Positions 46,058-53,837 of a stretch of 64,000 nt of DNA are shown here, piece after piece. The stretch is from UBA1794 sp964439955 (GTDB taxonomy: Bacteria > Bacteroidota > Bacteroidia > Bacteroidales > Bacteroidaceae), in the NCBI GenBank assembly GCA_964439955.1, contig CAYTPX010000001.1, positions 1-64,000 on the forward strand, given 5' to 3'. The first letter of the stretch is position 1. Each line of letters begins with the position of its first letter. The position numbers and the translations under genes are program-made. The notes below the pieces were generated by a model. The model saw only the letters and a list, made by a program, of their open reading frames with translations. It was not told the DNA's origin and ran no database searches.

Positions 46058-47098
46058 TTAGATTCTGCGCTTGATAAATAGACGCTTATACTTACGTTTC
46101 CCGTCAACAAGGGGCTGGGCAACACGACTCGTAGCAAGCCACAATCCATTAGAAAAGCCTTTCCCTTCGCTTTCTGTTGCACCTATTATTTCGAATTGCT
46201 CAGGGTTATATTTGTCGAGGAACGTGACGGGTATGCCCATTACGCCGTCGTAATCGCACGGGATATCAGCGGTTTTGCTTACTTCTATGGCATCGTAGTT
46301 GTCATACTTCGGGTACTCTACGGGTGAATAGTGGCATACGAGGTCAAGTTCCTCGTAGCGTTTAGGTATTTCTATATTGGTGAACCAAGTAACACCCGAT
46401 ACACGTATCATCCCCTTCCTATGGTCATTTGCCACAGCAGTGTCCTCATAAGGGGAAAGAAAATGCGCCGCATTTCCCTTGAAGCCATAGCCTAACCAAA
46501 GTTTATTACCTCGTATTAAGGGAAATATCTCCTTATAAGTCAAGGCATTCTGGTGGCCGATTATGAGAAATTTCTTGCCGTGCTCCATCAGTTGTGCCAC
46601 GTATTCGCGGAAAAGGGAGAAGGGCGGATTGGTCACTACGATGTCGGACTGCTTCAAGAGCTCTATGCATTCGTGCGAGCGGAAGTCGCCCGTTTCGAGC
46701 TGGGAGCAGACGTTCTTTCCGTTTTGCAGCAGGACACGCACATCGGAGAGGTCGACCGCGCCGTCGCCGTTGAGGTCCTTCACTTCGGTAATCTCTACCT
46801 TGTAGGCCGGTTTCGCCGGGGCTCCGGCAAATCCGTCGAAGGGAAGGAGCAGCTCGTTGCCCTGCACGGGCGAGCCATCGTAGCAGGTGCAGATGAGCCG
46901 GCGAAGGCCGAGCTGGTTGAAGTGGAGGGCGAAATACTTGAAGAAGTTGCTCTCATAGGGGTCGTCGCAGTTGCAAAGCACGGTTTTGCCCCGGAAATGC
47001 GGCCAATAGTGCTGCAACTCGCGCTCGATGTCGGAGAGTTGCGTGTAGAACTCGTCCTTCTTTGCCGCCTTCGCGGCGTTGAGTCGTTTGTTTGCCAT
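46058..47098 (-). CDS. EcoRI-type adenine-specific DNA methyltransferase
   Basis: Adenine-N6 DNA methyltransferase of 346 aa in the EcoRI methylase family. The N-terminus KRLNAAKAAKKDEFYTQ, the SAM-binding region with CNCDDPYESNF and the catalytic NPPF (157-160, in DIVVTNPPFSLF) are all present. The C-terminal GVMGIPVTFLDKYNPEQFEI is a conserved family block. A short segment at 108-119 (DLNGDGAVDLSD) is an EF-hand/dockerin-type calcium-binding loop. The 3' half is visibly more AT-rich than flanking genes, suggesting transfer. The start at 47098 matches the family; an upstream ATG at 47137 would run through an inverted repeat. Confidence 0.88.
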   Translation of the reverse strand: MANKRLNAAKAAKKDEFYTQLSDIERELQHYWPHFRGKTVLCNCDDPYESNFFKYFALHFNQLGLRRLICTCYDGSPVQGNELLLPFDGFAGAPAKPAYKVEITEVKDLNGDGAVDLSDVRVLLQNGKNVCSQLETGDFRSHECIELLKQSDIVVTNPPFSLFREYVAQLMEHGKKFLIIGHQNALTYKEIFPLIRGNKLWLGYGFKGNAAHFLSPYEDTAVANDHRKGMIRVSGVTWFTNIEIPKRYEELDLVCHYSPVEYPKYDNYDAIEVSKTADIPCDYDGVMGIPVTFLDKYNPEQFEIIGATESEGKGFSNGLWLATSRVAQPLVDGKRKYKRLFIKRRI

Positions 47099-47099
47099 G

Positions 47100-47284
47100 G
47101 GCGATTGATAGTCTAAACGCGGCATCGGTGCTATCAATCGCCTGCACGCAATAAGAAAAGGGCATGGCCATCTTATTGCGTCCTGCGAGGCAGCCTAGGA
47201 ATGAAGCCTCTCCACATTTAATAAGCGCCACACCCTTATGGGCGTGAGCATAGCTTATTCCAAATGTGGAGAGCATTCCTGGGC
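47100..47284 (-). other. Structured leader of the methyltransferase: three stacked inverted repeats
   Basis: Three inverted repeats follow one another directly upstream of the methyltransferase ATG. (1) 47100-47111 and 47131-47142, a perfect 12-bp repeat (GGCGATTGATAG) ending 1 bp before the ATG. (2) 47146-47156 and 47171-47181, a perfect 11-bp repeat (ACGCAATAAGA). (3) 47193-47284, a nested hairpin whose arms pair at 47194-47203/47274-47283, 47208-47219/47262-47273 (12 bp perfect), 47220-47226/47253-47259 and 47229-47235/47240-47246. The stretch is AT-richer than the chromosome. It may be an mRNA leader, an operator region or the end of a mobile element. No confident small ORF is seen in the 471-bp gap 47099-47569. 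Confidence 0.7.
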
Positions 47285-47460
47285 GGAATTCCTTACCTAT
47301 TATTTTCGGTATCCTTATATCTTTTGCTACAAAGTTTCCTAGGCTTTTAGCAGAACGCGAAATAATAGCTAATGCTTCGTATGGGTCAATATGTCGTTTG
47401 TCTCTCGTTAGTTTACTTCATAGGCAGTGGTTTCGTGTCCCGCGGCGGGGACGTTTGGGG

Positions 47461-47468
47461 CAAAAGTA
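47461..47468 (-). promoter_or_regulatory. Candidate -7 box for the methyltransferase-nuclease operon
   Basis: TACTTTTG on the minus strand fits TAnnTTTG and lies about 363 bp before the methyltransferase start. If used, the transcript would carry all three leader hairpins. The -33 element is not clear. Confidence 0.35.
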
Positions 47469-47469
47469 G

Positions 47470-47560
47470 GGAATTTCTGCAAAAAAGTGCCTGCGCTTCC
47501 CGGAAAAAGCGCTTGCGCCCCACGGCAAAAGCGGCAAGGCGGCCGGCAGGGAGGCGCGGG
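47470..47560. repeat. Palindromic repeat array between HNH/methyltransferase cassette and murI
   Basis: Units AAAAAAGTGCCTGCGCTTCC, CGGAAAAAGCGCTTGCGCC and GCAAAAGCGGCAAGGCGG, ending just before the murI stop codon. Confidence 0.7.
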
Positions 47561-47569
47561 GGAAGGGGC

Positions 47570-48391
47570 TCAGAGGCGTATGTGGCGCGCCGAAACAGGC
47601 TGGCGGAGGAAGAGGGAAGCCGAGGCGTCGAACTTGCCGGCGGCCTCGGTGGTGAGGTAAACGCACTGCCCGCCGCGCGCGCAACGCTGCTCGATTTCGG
47701 GATGGCGGCGGAGGTAAGCGTCCAGGCTGGCAGCCACGTAGCCGCCTTGTGCCAGGACTTCCACCCCGGGAGGGAGGACTTGGCGTATCTTGGGCAGGAG
47801 CAGGGGGTAGTGGGTGCAGCCCAGAATGAGCGTGTCGATGAGGGGGTCGCGGGCAAGGAGCTGGCCGAGGTACTTATGCACGAAGTAGTCGGCGCCAGGC
47901 GAGTCGTGTTCGCCGTTCTCCACCAGCGGCACCCACAGGGGGCAGGCCTGCCCGTTGACCACGATGCCGGGGTAGAGTTTGTGTATTTCGAGCGTATAGC
48001 TCTGCGAAAGGATGGTGCCCGCCGTGGCCACAACGCCCACGTGGCGGCTGCGGGTGAGCGCCCCGAGGGCTTCGACGGTGGGGCGGATCACGCCCAGCAC
48101 GCGGCGCGAAGGGTCGATAAGTGGCAGGTCGCGCTGCTGGATGGTGCGCAAGGCCTTGGCCGAAGCGGTGTTGCAGGCCAAGATAACCAGCGGGCAGCCC
48201 ATGGAGAAGAGCTGCCCGACGGCTTCTTTGGTGAACTCATATACGACGTCGAAAGAGCGTGTCCCGTAAGGCGCACGGGCGTTGTCACCCAAGTAGAGGT
48301 AGTCATACTGGGGCAAGCGGGCGCGGATGCTCTCGAGTATCGTAAGGCCGCCATAGCCGGAGTCGAAGACTCCTATCGGCCCAGTGCTCAT
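47570..48391 (-). CDS. murI: Glutamate racemase
   Basis: Supplies D-glutamate for MurD. The 273-residue protein has GVFDSGYGGLTIL at the N-terminus, the first catalytic Cys in ACNTAS and the second in GCTHYPLLLP, each in its conserved setting. It is the last gene of the porG-uppS-bamA-ompH-ompH-murI row, 16 bp after the second ompH. Confidence 0.95.
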   Translation of the reverse strand: MSTGPIGVFDSGYGGLTILESIRARLPQYDYLYLGDNARAPYGTRSFDVVYEFTKEAVGQLFSMGCPLVILACNTASAKALRTIQQRDLPLIDPSRRVLGVIRPTVEALGALTRSRHVGVVATAGTILSQSYTLEIHKLYPGIVVNGQACPLWVPLVENGEHDSPGADYFVHKYLGQLLARDPLIDTLILGCTHYPLLLPKIRQVLPPGVEVLAQGGYVAASLDAYLRRHPEIEQRCARGGQCVYLTTEAAGKFDASASLFLRQPVSARHIRL

Positions 48392-48407
48392 GTCTGCGTG
48401 AGGGGGC

Positions 48408-48917
48408 TTATTGCGCGCCGACTTTGGCCTTGATCTCGTCGGTAAGATCGATGCTTACCTTGTCGTTCACGTAGGGGATGCTGGTGGAATTGAGGTCGAA
48501 GATGTAGGTCATTCCCTGCGTATCGCCCACGGACTTCACCGCATCATTGATCTTGAGCACGATGGGTTCCATCAGCTTCTGCTGCAACTGGGAGAGGTCC
48601 TGGTCGGCGAACTGGGCGTACTCCTGCACCTTTTGCGCCATGTCCTGCAGCTCCTTCTGGCGGCGTTCGGCAATGTTCTGCGGCAAGGAGTCTTGCGCGC
48701 TCAGGAATTCCTCCAGTGTCTTCTGGTATTCGGTGGTGATGCGCTTGTACTCGTCGTCGTGCATTTTGCTCTGCCTGTTCATCTCATTTTGTGCTTGGGT
48801 GAACTCGGGCATGCCTTGGAGCACGTCGCTGCTCCTGAAATGTCCGAGCTTGATGGTTTGTGCCGCAGCACTCATAGGCAGCGCGATGAGCGCCGCCAAG
48901 GCAAGTTTCTTGATCAT
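48408..48917 (-). CDS. OmpH/Skp family periplasmic chaperone (second copy)
   Basis: Periplasmic chaperone of 169 aa that holds unfolded outer-membrane proteins. A signal peptide ends at AAAQ (about residue 20), followed by a long helical, Gln/Glu/Lys-rich coiled-coil body (about 40-110) and a C-terminal cap with VNDKVSIDLTDEIKAKVG. It is the second of two tandem Skp-like genes downstream of bamA, which supports a role with BamA. Confidence 0.88.
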   Translation of the reverse strand: MIKKLALAALIALPMSAAAQTIKLGHFRSSDVLQGMPEFTQAQNEMNRQSKMHDDEYKRITTEYQKTLEEFLSAQDSLPQNIAERRQKELQDMAQKVQEYAQFADQDLSQLQQKLMEPIVLKINDAVKSVGDTQGMTYIFDLNSTSIPYVNDKVSIDLTDEIKAKVGAQ

Positions 48918-48978
48918 GATTCGCTTTTGGTTTATAGTTTATTGTTTTGGATGCATGCAAGGTAACACAAAAAGGCGG

Positions 48979-49494
48979 TCAGTTGGCATAACCGAGCTTG
49001 GTGAGCACTTCGTTGCTGATGTCGATTTTGGGCGTGGCATATATGACGCTGCTGGCCGAGGCGCGGTCGATGACCATGGAATAGCCCTTCAACTCGGCCA
49101 CTTCCTTCACGGCATTGTAGATTTCGTCCTGTATGGGCGCCATGAGGCTCTCGCGCTTCTTGTAGAGTTCGCCCTCGGGGCCGAAATATTTGTGCTTGAG
49201 GTCGCGGGCTTCCTTCTCCTTGGTCGTGATTTCTTCCTCGCGCTTGGTCTTCTGCTCGGCAGAGAGGAAGACGCTTTCGCTCTGGTAGTTCTTGTAGAGC
49301 GTCTCGGCCTCCTTGGCCAAGGTCTCCACTTCCGCCTGCCAGCGGCGGGAGGACTGGTTCAACTGCTCGTTGGCACGCTCATAGGCGGGTATGTTCTTCA
49401 GGATATACTCCATGTCGACTAACGCGTACTTCTGCGCGGAAGCAAATGAAGCGGCGCAGAAAAGGACGATGAGGATAAGAAATGTCTTTTTCAT
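48979..49494 (-). CDS. OmpH/Skp family periplasmic chaperone (first copy)
   Basis: Skp-like protein of 171 aa with signal peptide MKKTFLILIVLFCAASFASA, the family opening KYALVDMEYILKNIPAYERAN, a long coiled-coil and the end strand VIYATPKIDISNEVLTKLGY. It lies between bamA and the second ompH. Sequence divergence between the two copies suggests different clients or a heteromeric chaperone. Confidence 0.9.
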   Translation of the reverse strand: MKKTFLILIVLFCAASFASAQKYALVDMEYILKNIPAYERANEQLNQSSRRWQAEVETLAKEAETLYKNYQSESVFLSAEQKTKREEEITTKEKEARDLKHKYFGPEGELYKKRESLMAPIQDEIYNAVKEVAELKGYSMVIDRASASSVIYATPKIDISNEVLTKLGYAN

Positions 49495-49529
49495 AATGCG
49501 TGCGTTTTTTTAGGTTGTTGCAAAGGTTT

Positions 49530-49587
49530 TTCCAAAAAGTGCCGCCGGTTTCCCGCAAAAGGGGCAAGGCTTCCGGAGGAAAGTGCT
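49530..49587. repeat. Palindromic repeat array between ompH and bamA
   Basis: Units CCAAAAAGTGCCGCCGGTTT, GCAAAAGGGGCAAGGCTTCC and GGAAAGTGCTTC end right at the bamA stop codon. Confidence 0.65.
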
Positions 49588-52236
49588 TCAGAATTCTTGG
49601 CCCAGGACGAAGTGGAACTGGCTGCCGCCATACTCTTTCGACCCGAATACCTTGTCGAACCCGTATCCCCAGTCTACGCCCATCAGCCCCACCATGGGCA
49701 AATACAGGCGAAGGCCAAAGCCGGCCGAACGTTTGAGGTCGAAAGGATTGAAACTGCTCGTGCGCGTCCAGCAATTCCCGCCTTCGAGGAAGCCGAGGGC
49801 GTATATAGTCGTGCTTGCTTCGAGCATGAGGGGGAAACGTAACTCAAGCCCCAAGCGGGTGTAAGCATAGCCATAATAGGCACTGTTCGGCGTAAGGGCG
49901 TTGTTCTCGTAGCCGCGCAGGGCGATGTTCTCCGTGGCATACGTCGTATAGCTCGTCATTCCGTCGCCACCCATCATGAAGGTTTCAAACGGGGAGCGCT
50001 TGTTTTTGTCGTAACAGCCCACGAAACCGAATTCGGCGCGGGTCATCAGCACCAAGTTGTGCGTCCCGCCCGTCAGCGGAGTATAGGTCTTGGACTTGAA
50101 CTTCCACTTGTGGTACTCGACCCACTTGAACATCTTGTTGTAATCGTCTTGGTTGCTCTGGTCGTAGGCCGAGTAATCCACCCCGTCCCACAAGGAGTAA
50201 GGCGGAGTCACCTGCACGGAAAGGGAAAATTCGGAGCCCCGGCGCGGGTAAATCGGGTTGTCCGTAGAATTCCGGCTCAGCGTCAATGTCAAGTTCAGGT
50301 TGTTGCACGTGCCGTCCGTGACGGGGAAATAGGCCCAATCCTTCAGGATATAGCGCGTATACGCCAGCTCGGCCATGATTTGGAAGTAGTTGTCCGGCCA
50401 AGAGAGGCGCTTTCCCCAGCCGACCGACACGCCAATGAGCTGGACAGACTTGTCCGGATCGTAATAGTTCGCGTAGTTGCTGTAATAACTATTGTAGCTC
50501 CCATAGCCGTAGTAGCCGCTATAAAGCGTGTTGTAGTAGTTATCGTAATAACTGCTATTGTAATACAGGCTGTTCACGTCCGTTTGTTTCGAATAGAAGG
50601 CCGATACCGTGAAAGAGTTCGGGCGCTTTCCGCCAAACCACGGGTCGTAATACGAAATACTGTAGCTCTGGTAGTATGCGGCATTCGTCTGTCCGCTCAG
50701 GCTCAGGGTCTGCCCGTCGCCTTGGGGCAGTATTCCCCGGCTGTTGCGCCCGGGGTGGAAGATATTGGCGACGGAGAAGTTCGTGAACTTCAAGCCGATT
50801 CTCCCGATAAGCCCCGTCTGCCCCCAGCCCAAGGAGAACTCCACTTGGTCGCTACCCTTGGGCGTCAAGCCATAATGGAGGTCGACTGTCCCGTTCTCCG
50901 GGTTCGGTATTTGGCTGAAGTCTTGGGCTATTCTCTCTTGGTCGAAGTGTCCCATCTGCATCAGCTCGCGCATGGAACGCATGATGGCGTCGCGGCTGTA
51001 CAGCTGCCCCGGCTTGGTATACAATTCGCGGCGGATGACGTTTTCGTAGACCCGGTCGTTTCCGCTGATGACTACCTTGTTTATCGTCGCTTGCCTGTCC
51101 TCGTGGATTTGGATCTCCAAGTCTATCGAATCGCCGTCTATATTGGTTTCCACCGGGATTACCTGCGCCCACAGGTAACCGTTGTTGGCATAAGCGGCGC
51201 TCACTGCATCTTCGTCCTGGAAGAGGCGCTCGTTCAACATTTTCTGGTTGTATACGTCGCCATTGCCGAGGCGGAGCGTATGATTGAGGTAGTCGGTCGG
51301 GTAGACAGTGTTGCCGAGCCACGTCACATTGCGCAAGTAATATTTCTGCCCCTCCGAAAGAGTCAGGTAAATGTCCACCGTTTTTTCGTCATAGTGAGCC
51401 ACGCTGTCGAAAACGATCTCGGCATCGCGGTATCCGAGCTCGTTGTATTTTTCAATGATCAAGGCCTTGTCTTCCTCGTAGTTGCTCTCTATGAATTTCT
51501 TCGTGCGGAAGAAGTTGCGCAGCTTTCCCTTTTCGTTTGTCTTCTTCATCACCCGTTGCAACTTGGAGGGGGTCATGGCCGCAACACCGTCGATATAGAT
51601 CTTGTGGACTTTGATTTTCTCCTTTTTATCTATATGTATATTGACGAAGACTTGGTTTTCGCTGGAAATGTCGGGCTGCTGGTCGATGATTACTTCCGCG
51701 TTCTTGAACCCTTTGCTGTAGAAATAGCGCTTGATGTAGGTCTCGGCGCGGTCAGTCATGTCGGGGGTTATCTGGTTTCCCTTTATGAAGCCTATCTGTG
51801 CCTCCAGCTCTTCCTTCTCTTTCTTCTTGACCCCGGAGTAGGTGATGCCGGAGATCCTCGGCCGTTGCGTAAGGGCTATTTGCAGATAGGCTTTGTTCCC
51901 CTCGACGCGTTCCAGCAGGACACGCACGTCGGAAAAGAGGCCGTTTGCCCAGAAGCGCTTGCAGGCGTTCGTCACTTCGTCACCCGGGATGGTGATAATC
52001 TGCCCCAGGCTCAGGCCCGAAATGCCGAGCAGGAGCGTCTGGTCTTGGTCTTTGATTCCGGTGAAGTTGATACCCGCCAATTCGTATTGCCTCGGCCTTT
52101 CGTAATCGACCTCAGGCGTTTCGCCTCTCAGCTCGGGCACGTCGGCCGCCAGCGTGTCGGGGCTTGTAGTTTGTGCCGCTGCTGCGCAGAACGGCAAGAT
52201 GCAGAGAACCCAGAATATGCGTTGGAGTCGGTTCAT
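49588..52236 (-). CDS. bamA: Outer membrane protein assembly factor BamA
   Basis: Omp85-family insertase of 882 aa. A signal peptide (about 1-22) leads to several POTRA domains (about 50-430) and a C-terminal 16-strand-type barrel ending in aromatic F. Lid-loop and barrel features include GNDRVYENVIRRELYTKPGQ and LGWGQTGLIGRIGLKF. A loop at about residues 553-593 is extremely tyrosine-rich (16 Tyr in 41). It lies in the syntenic row porG-uppS-bamA-ompH-ompH-murI seen in Porphyromonas. It should fold TonB receptors and PorG encoded elsewhere in this window. Confidence 0.95.
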   Translation of the reverse strand: MNRLQRIFWVLCILPFCAAAAQTTSPDTLAADVPELRGETPEVDYERPRQYELAGINFTGIKDQDQTLLLGISGLSLGQIITIPGDEVTNACKRFWANGLFSDVRVLLERVEGNKAYLQIALTQRPRISGITYSGVKKKEKEELEAQIGFIKGNQITPDMTDRAETYIKRYFYSKGFKNAEVIIDQQPDISSENQVFVNIHIDKKEKIKVHKIYIDGVAAMTPSKLQRVMKKTNEKGKLRNFFRTKKFIESNYEEDKALIIEKYNELGYRDAEIVFDSVAHYDEKTVDIYLTLSEGQKYYLRNVTWLGNTVYPTDYLNHTLRLGNGDVYNQKMLNERLFQDEDAVSAAYANNGYLWAQVIPVETNIDGDSIDLEIQIHEDRQATINKVVISGNDRVYENVIRRELYTKPGQLYSRDAIMRSMRELMQMGHFDQERIAQDFSQIPNPENGTVDLHYGLTPKGSDQVEFSLGWGQTGLIGRIGLKFTNFSVANIFHPGRNSRGILPQGDGQTLSLSGQTNAAYYQSYSISYYDPWFGGKRPNSFTVSAFYSKQTDVNSLYYNSSYYDNYYNTLYSGYYGYGSYNSYYSNYANYYDPDKSVQLIGVSVGWGKRLSWPDNYFQIMAELAYTRYILKDWAYFPVTDGTCNNLNLTLTLSRNSTDNPIYPRRGSEFSLSVQVTPPYSLWDGVDYSAYDQSNQDDYNKMFKWVEYHKWKFKSKTYTPLTGGTHNLVLMTRAEFGFVGCYDKNKRSPFETFMMGGDGMTSYTTYATENIALRGYENNALTPNSAYYGYAYTRLGLELRFPLMLEASTTIYALGFLEGGNCWTRTSSFNPFDLKRSAGFGLRLYLPMVGLMGVDWGYGFDKVFGSKEYGGSQFHFVLGQEF

Positions 52237-52307
52237 TTATCTATTTCGTTTGTCCGGCCGCCCTTGCGGCCCTTTTGTTAGTTTGATGCAGTACTTTTTC
52301 GCCTTTC

Positions 52308-52352
52308 CCTTGCCGCTTTTTCCCGGAAGCCTTGGGGGAAAAGCGTGCCGGG
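52308..52352. repeat. Palindromic repeat units between bamA and uppS
   Basis: TTGCCGCTTTTTCCCGGAAG and GGGGGAAAAGCGTGCCGGGG, in the gap between the genes. Confidence 0.6.
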
Positions 52353-52362
52353 GCAGGCATTT

Positions 52363-53097
52363 TCACTTCAGTTGTTCGCTTGTCCGCCCGAAGCGCCGCT
52401 CGCGCCTTTGGTATTCCGCGACGGCTTTCCTCAGTTCCTCCTCCCGGAAGTCCGGCCAGTAGGTATCGCAGAAATAAAGTTCGGAATAGGCGCTTTGCCA
52501 AAGCAGGTAGTTGCTCAGGCGTTGTTCGCCGCCCGTCCGGATGAGGAGGTCGGGGTCGGGCATGTAGGAGGTGGCCAGGTTCCGGTCAATGACCTGTTCG
52601 TCGATGTCCGCGGGCTTCAGGGTCCCGTCCTCCACCTGCTGTGCCAAGAGGCGCATCGTGCGCGTCAGTTCCCAGCGGGAGGAGTAGCTCAAGGCCAAGG
52701 TCATGCACATGCCCGTATTCGAGGCAGTACGCCGGATGCAGTGGCCAAGGGCTTGCCTGACGGGGGCTGCCAGTTTCTCCTCTTCCCCGATAATGCAGAA
52801 GCGGATGTTGTTCTTCATGAAAATCTCTTCCTCCAGCCTTTCGATAAGGAGGTTCATGAGTGCGGCCACTTCTTCCGCCGGGCGGCTCCAGTTCTCCGTG
52901 GAGAAGGTATAAAGCGTGAGGAACTTGATGCCCATGCGGGCAGCCTCCTCGGCCACGGCGTGTACGCTGTCGGCCCCGGCTTGGTGGCCGAAACTGCGTT
53001 CCCGCCCCCGTTGTTTGGCCCAACGCCCGTTGCCATCCATGATGATGGCCACATGGGCGGGCAAGCGCCCTTGGTCTATTTGCTCTGAGAATGCCAT
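52363..53097 (-). CDS. uppS: Undecaprenyl diphosphate synthase
   Basis: cis-Prenyltransferase that makes the C55 lipid carrier used by MraY. The 244-residue protein has the [13 protein letters not shown] pyrophosphate-binding motif (catalytic Asp), [17 protein letters not shown], and the C-terminal [28 protein letters not shown] block with FCDTYWPDF. It starts 12 bp after the stop of porG. Confidence 0.96.
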   Translation of the reverse strand: MAFSEQIDQGRLPAHVAIIMDGNGRWAKQRGRERSFGHQAGADSVHAVAEEAARMGIKFLTLYTFSTENWSRPAEEVAALMNLLIERLEEEIFMKNNIRFCIIGEEEKLAAPVRQALGHCIRRTASNTGMCMTLALSYSSRWELTRTMRLLAQQVEDGTLKPADIDEQVIDRNLATSYMPDPDLLIRTGGEQRLSNYLLWQSAYSELYFCDTYWPDFREEELRKAVAEYQRRERRFGRTSEQLK

Positions 53098-53109
53098 TTC
53101 GTACCCATT

Positions 53110-53802
53110 TCAGTCATCTAATTTATTACAATTCGCGCACCGCGGGAAAAGGTCATACGAGACATATATCACGGTGAACGCATAGCTGTCGCGGTTCTTG
53201 AAGAACCCGCTCTTGATCCGGTAGGGGTCTACGAGAGGGGCAGCCCCGTCCGTCACGTCGAGCTCGTCGCTTAGCGAGAAACGCAAGGAGAGTTCCAAGC
53301 CGACGTTCCAGCGCGGGCGGAACTTATACTTCACCCCCACGCCCACAGGCACGTTCATCGTGACAATCCTGCGGGCGGGAGCAGGGGCAAACGTAAGCCC
53401 GAGGCCGCCGGTTATGTAGGGAGTGAAACGGCGGTAGCCCAAGAATTCCTGGCCAATGCCGTAACCCCAGAAATTAGCCTCGAGCTGCACGCCGAGGTCG
53501 TACAGCGTGCGCGAGAAACTGCTCTCGTAGGGGAAGCCGTCGCTCCTGTCCACTCCTCCGCTAATGCCTGCCATCGCCAAGTTTCCTTTCAAGGCCAAAC
53601 GGGGATTGAGCACGTAGCGTGCCAAGATTCCTCCCATCGGGCGTGTATTCTTGTAGGGCGTCGTGTAGTTTGCGTCGCCCAAATAGTAAGACCCCCCAGC
53701 CATCACGCCCAGCTCCATGCGGTACACTTCCTCCTGTGCCGCAACGCCAATAGGGGCGAGGAGCAGGAGTGTGGTACAAAAGAACTGGAAGCAACGTATC
53801 AT
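53110..53802 (-). CDS. porG: PorG-like outer-membrane beta-barrel protein (DUF6089 type)
   Basis: Small outer-membrane barrel of 230 aa with a signal peptide ending near VAAQ. It opens with ELGVMAGGSYYLGDANYTTPYK, typical of the PorG/DUF6089 family, and contains alternating beta strands. In P. gingivalis PorG sits directly before uppS and bamA and is part of the type IX secretion system core. Gene order here is the same. The C-terminus ends with an unusual CANC motif (possible metal or disulfide). Role in T9SS is inferred from family and synteny; the PorE-like gene at 6845-8908 supports T9SS in this organism. Confidence 0.85.
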   Translation of the reverse strand: MIRCFQFFCTTLLLLAPIGVAAQEEVYRMELGVMAGGSYYLGDANYTTPYKNTRPMGGILARYVLNPRLALKGNLAMAGISGGVDRSDGFPYESSFSRTLYDLGVQLEANFWGYGIGQEFLGYRRFTPYITGGLGLTFAPAPARRIVTMNVPVGVGVKYKFRPRWNVGLELSLRFSLSDELDVTDGAAPLVDPYRIKSGFFKNRDSYAFTVIYVSYDLFPRCANCNKLDD

Positions 53803-53837
53803 CGGCAGGCATCATTTCAAGCATTATACCGGGGGAT

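Noticed and set aside
46953..47276. Minus-strand 107-codon frame running through the methyltransferase leader
   Set aside because: It overlaps the methyltransferase start in another frame and its first part is the inverted-repeat region. The helices explain the sequence better than a protein, though a short leader peptide cannot be ruled out.
47193..47284. Integron attC site or retron RNA at the nested hairpin
   Set aside because: No attC core sites (GTTRRRY and its partner) flank the arms, and no integrase or reverse transcriptase is present in the window.
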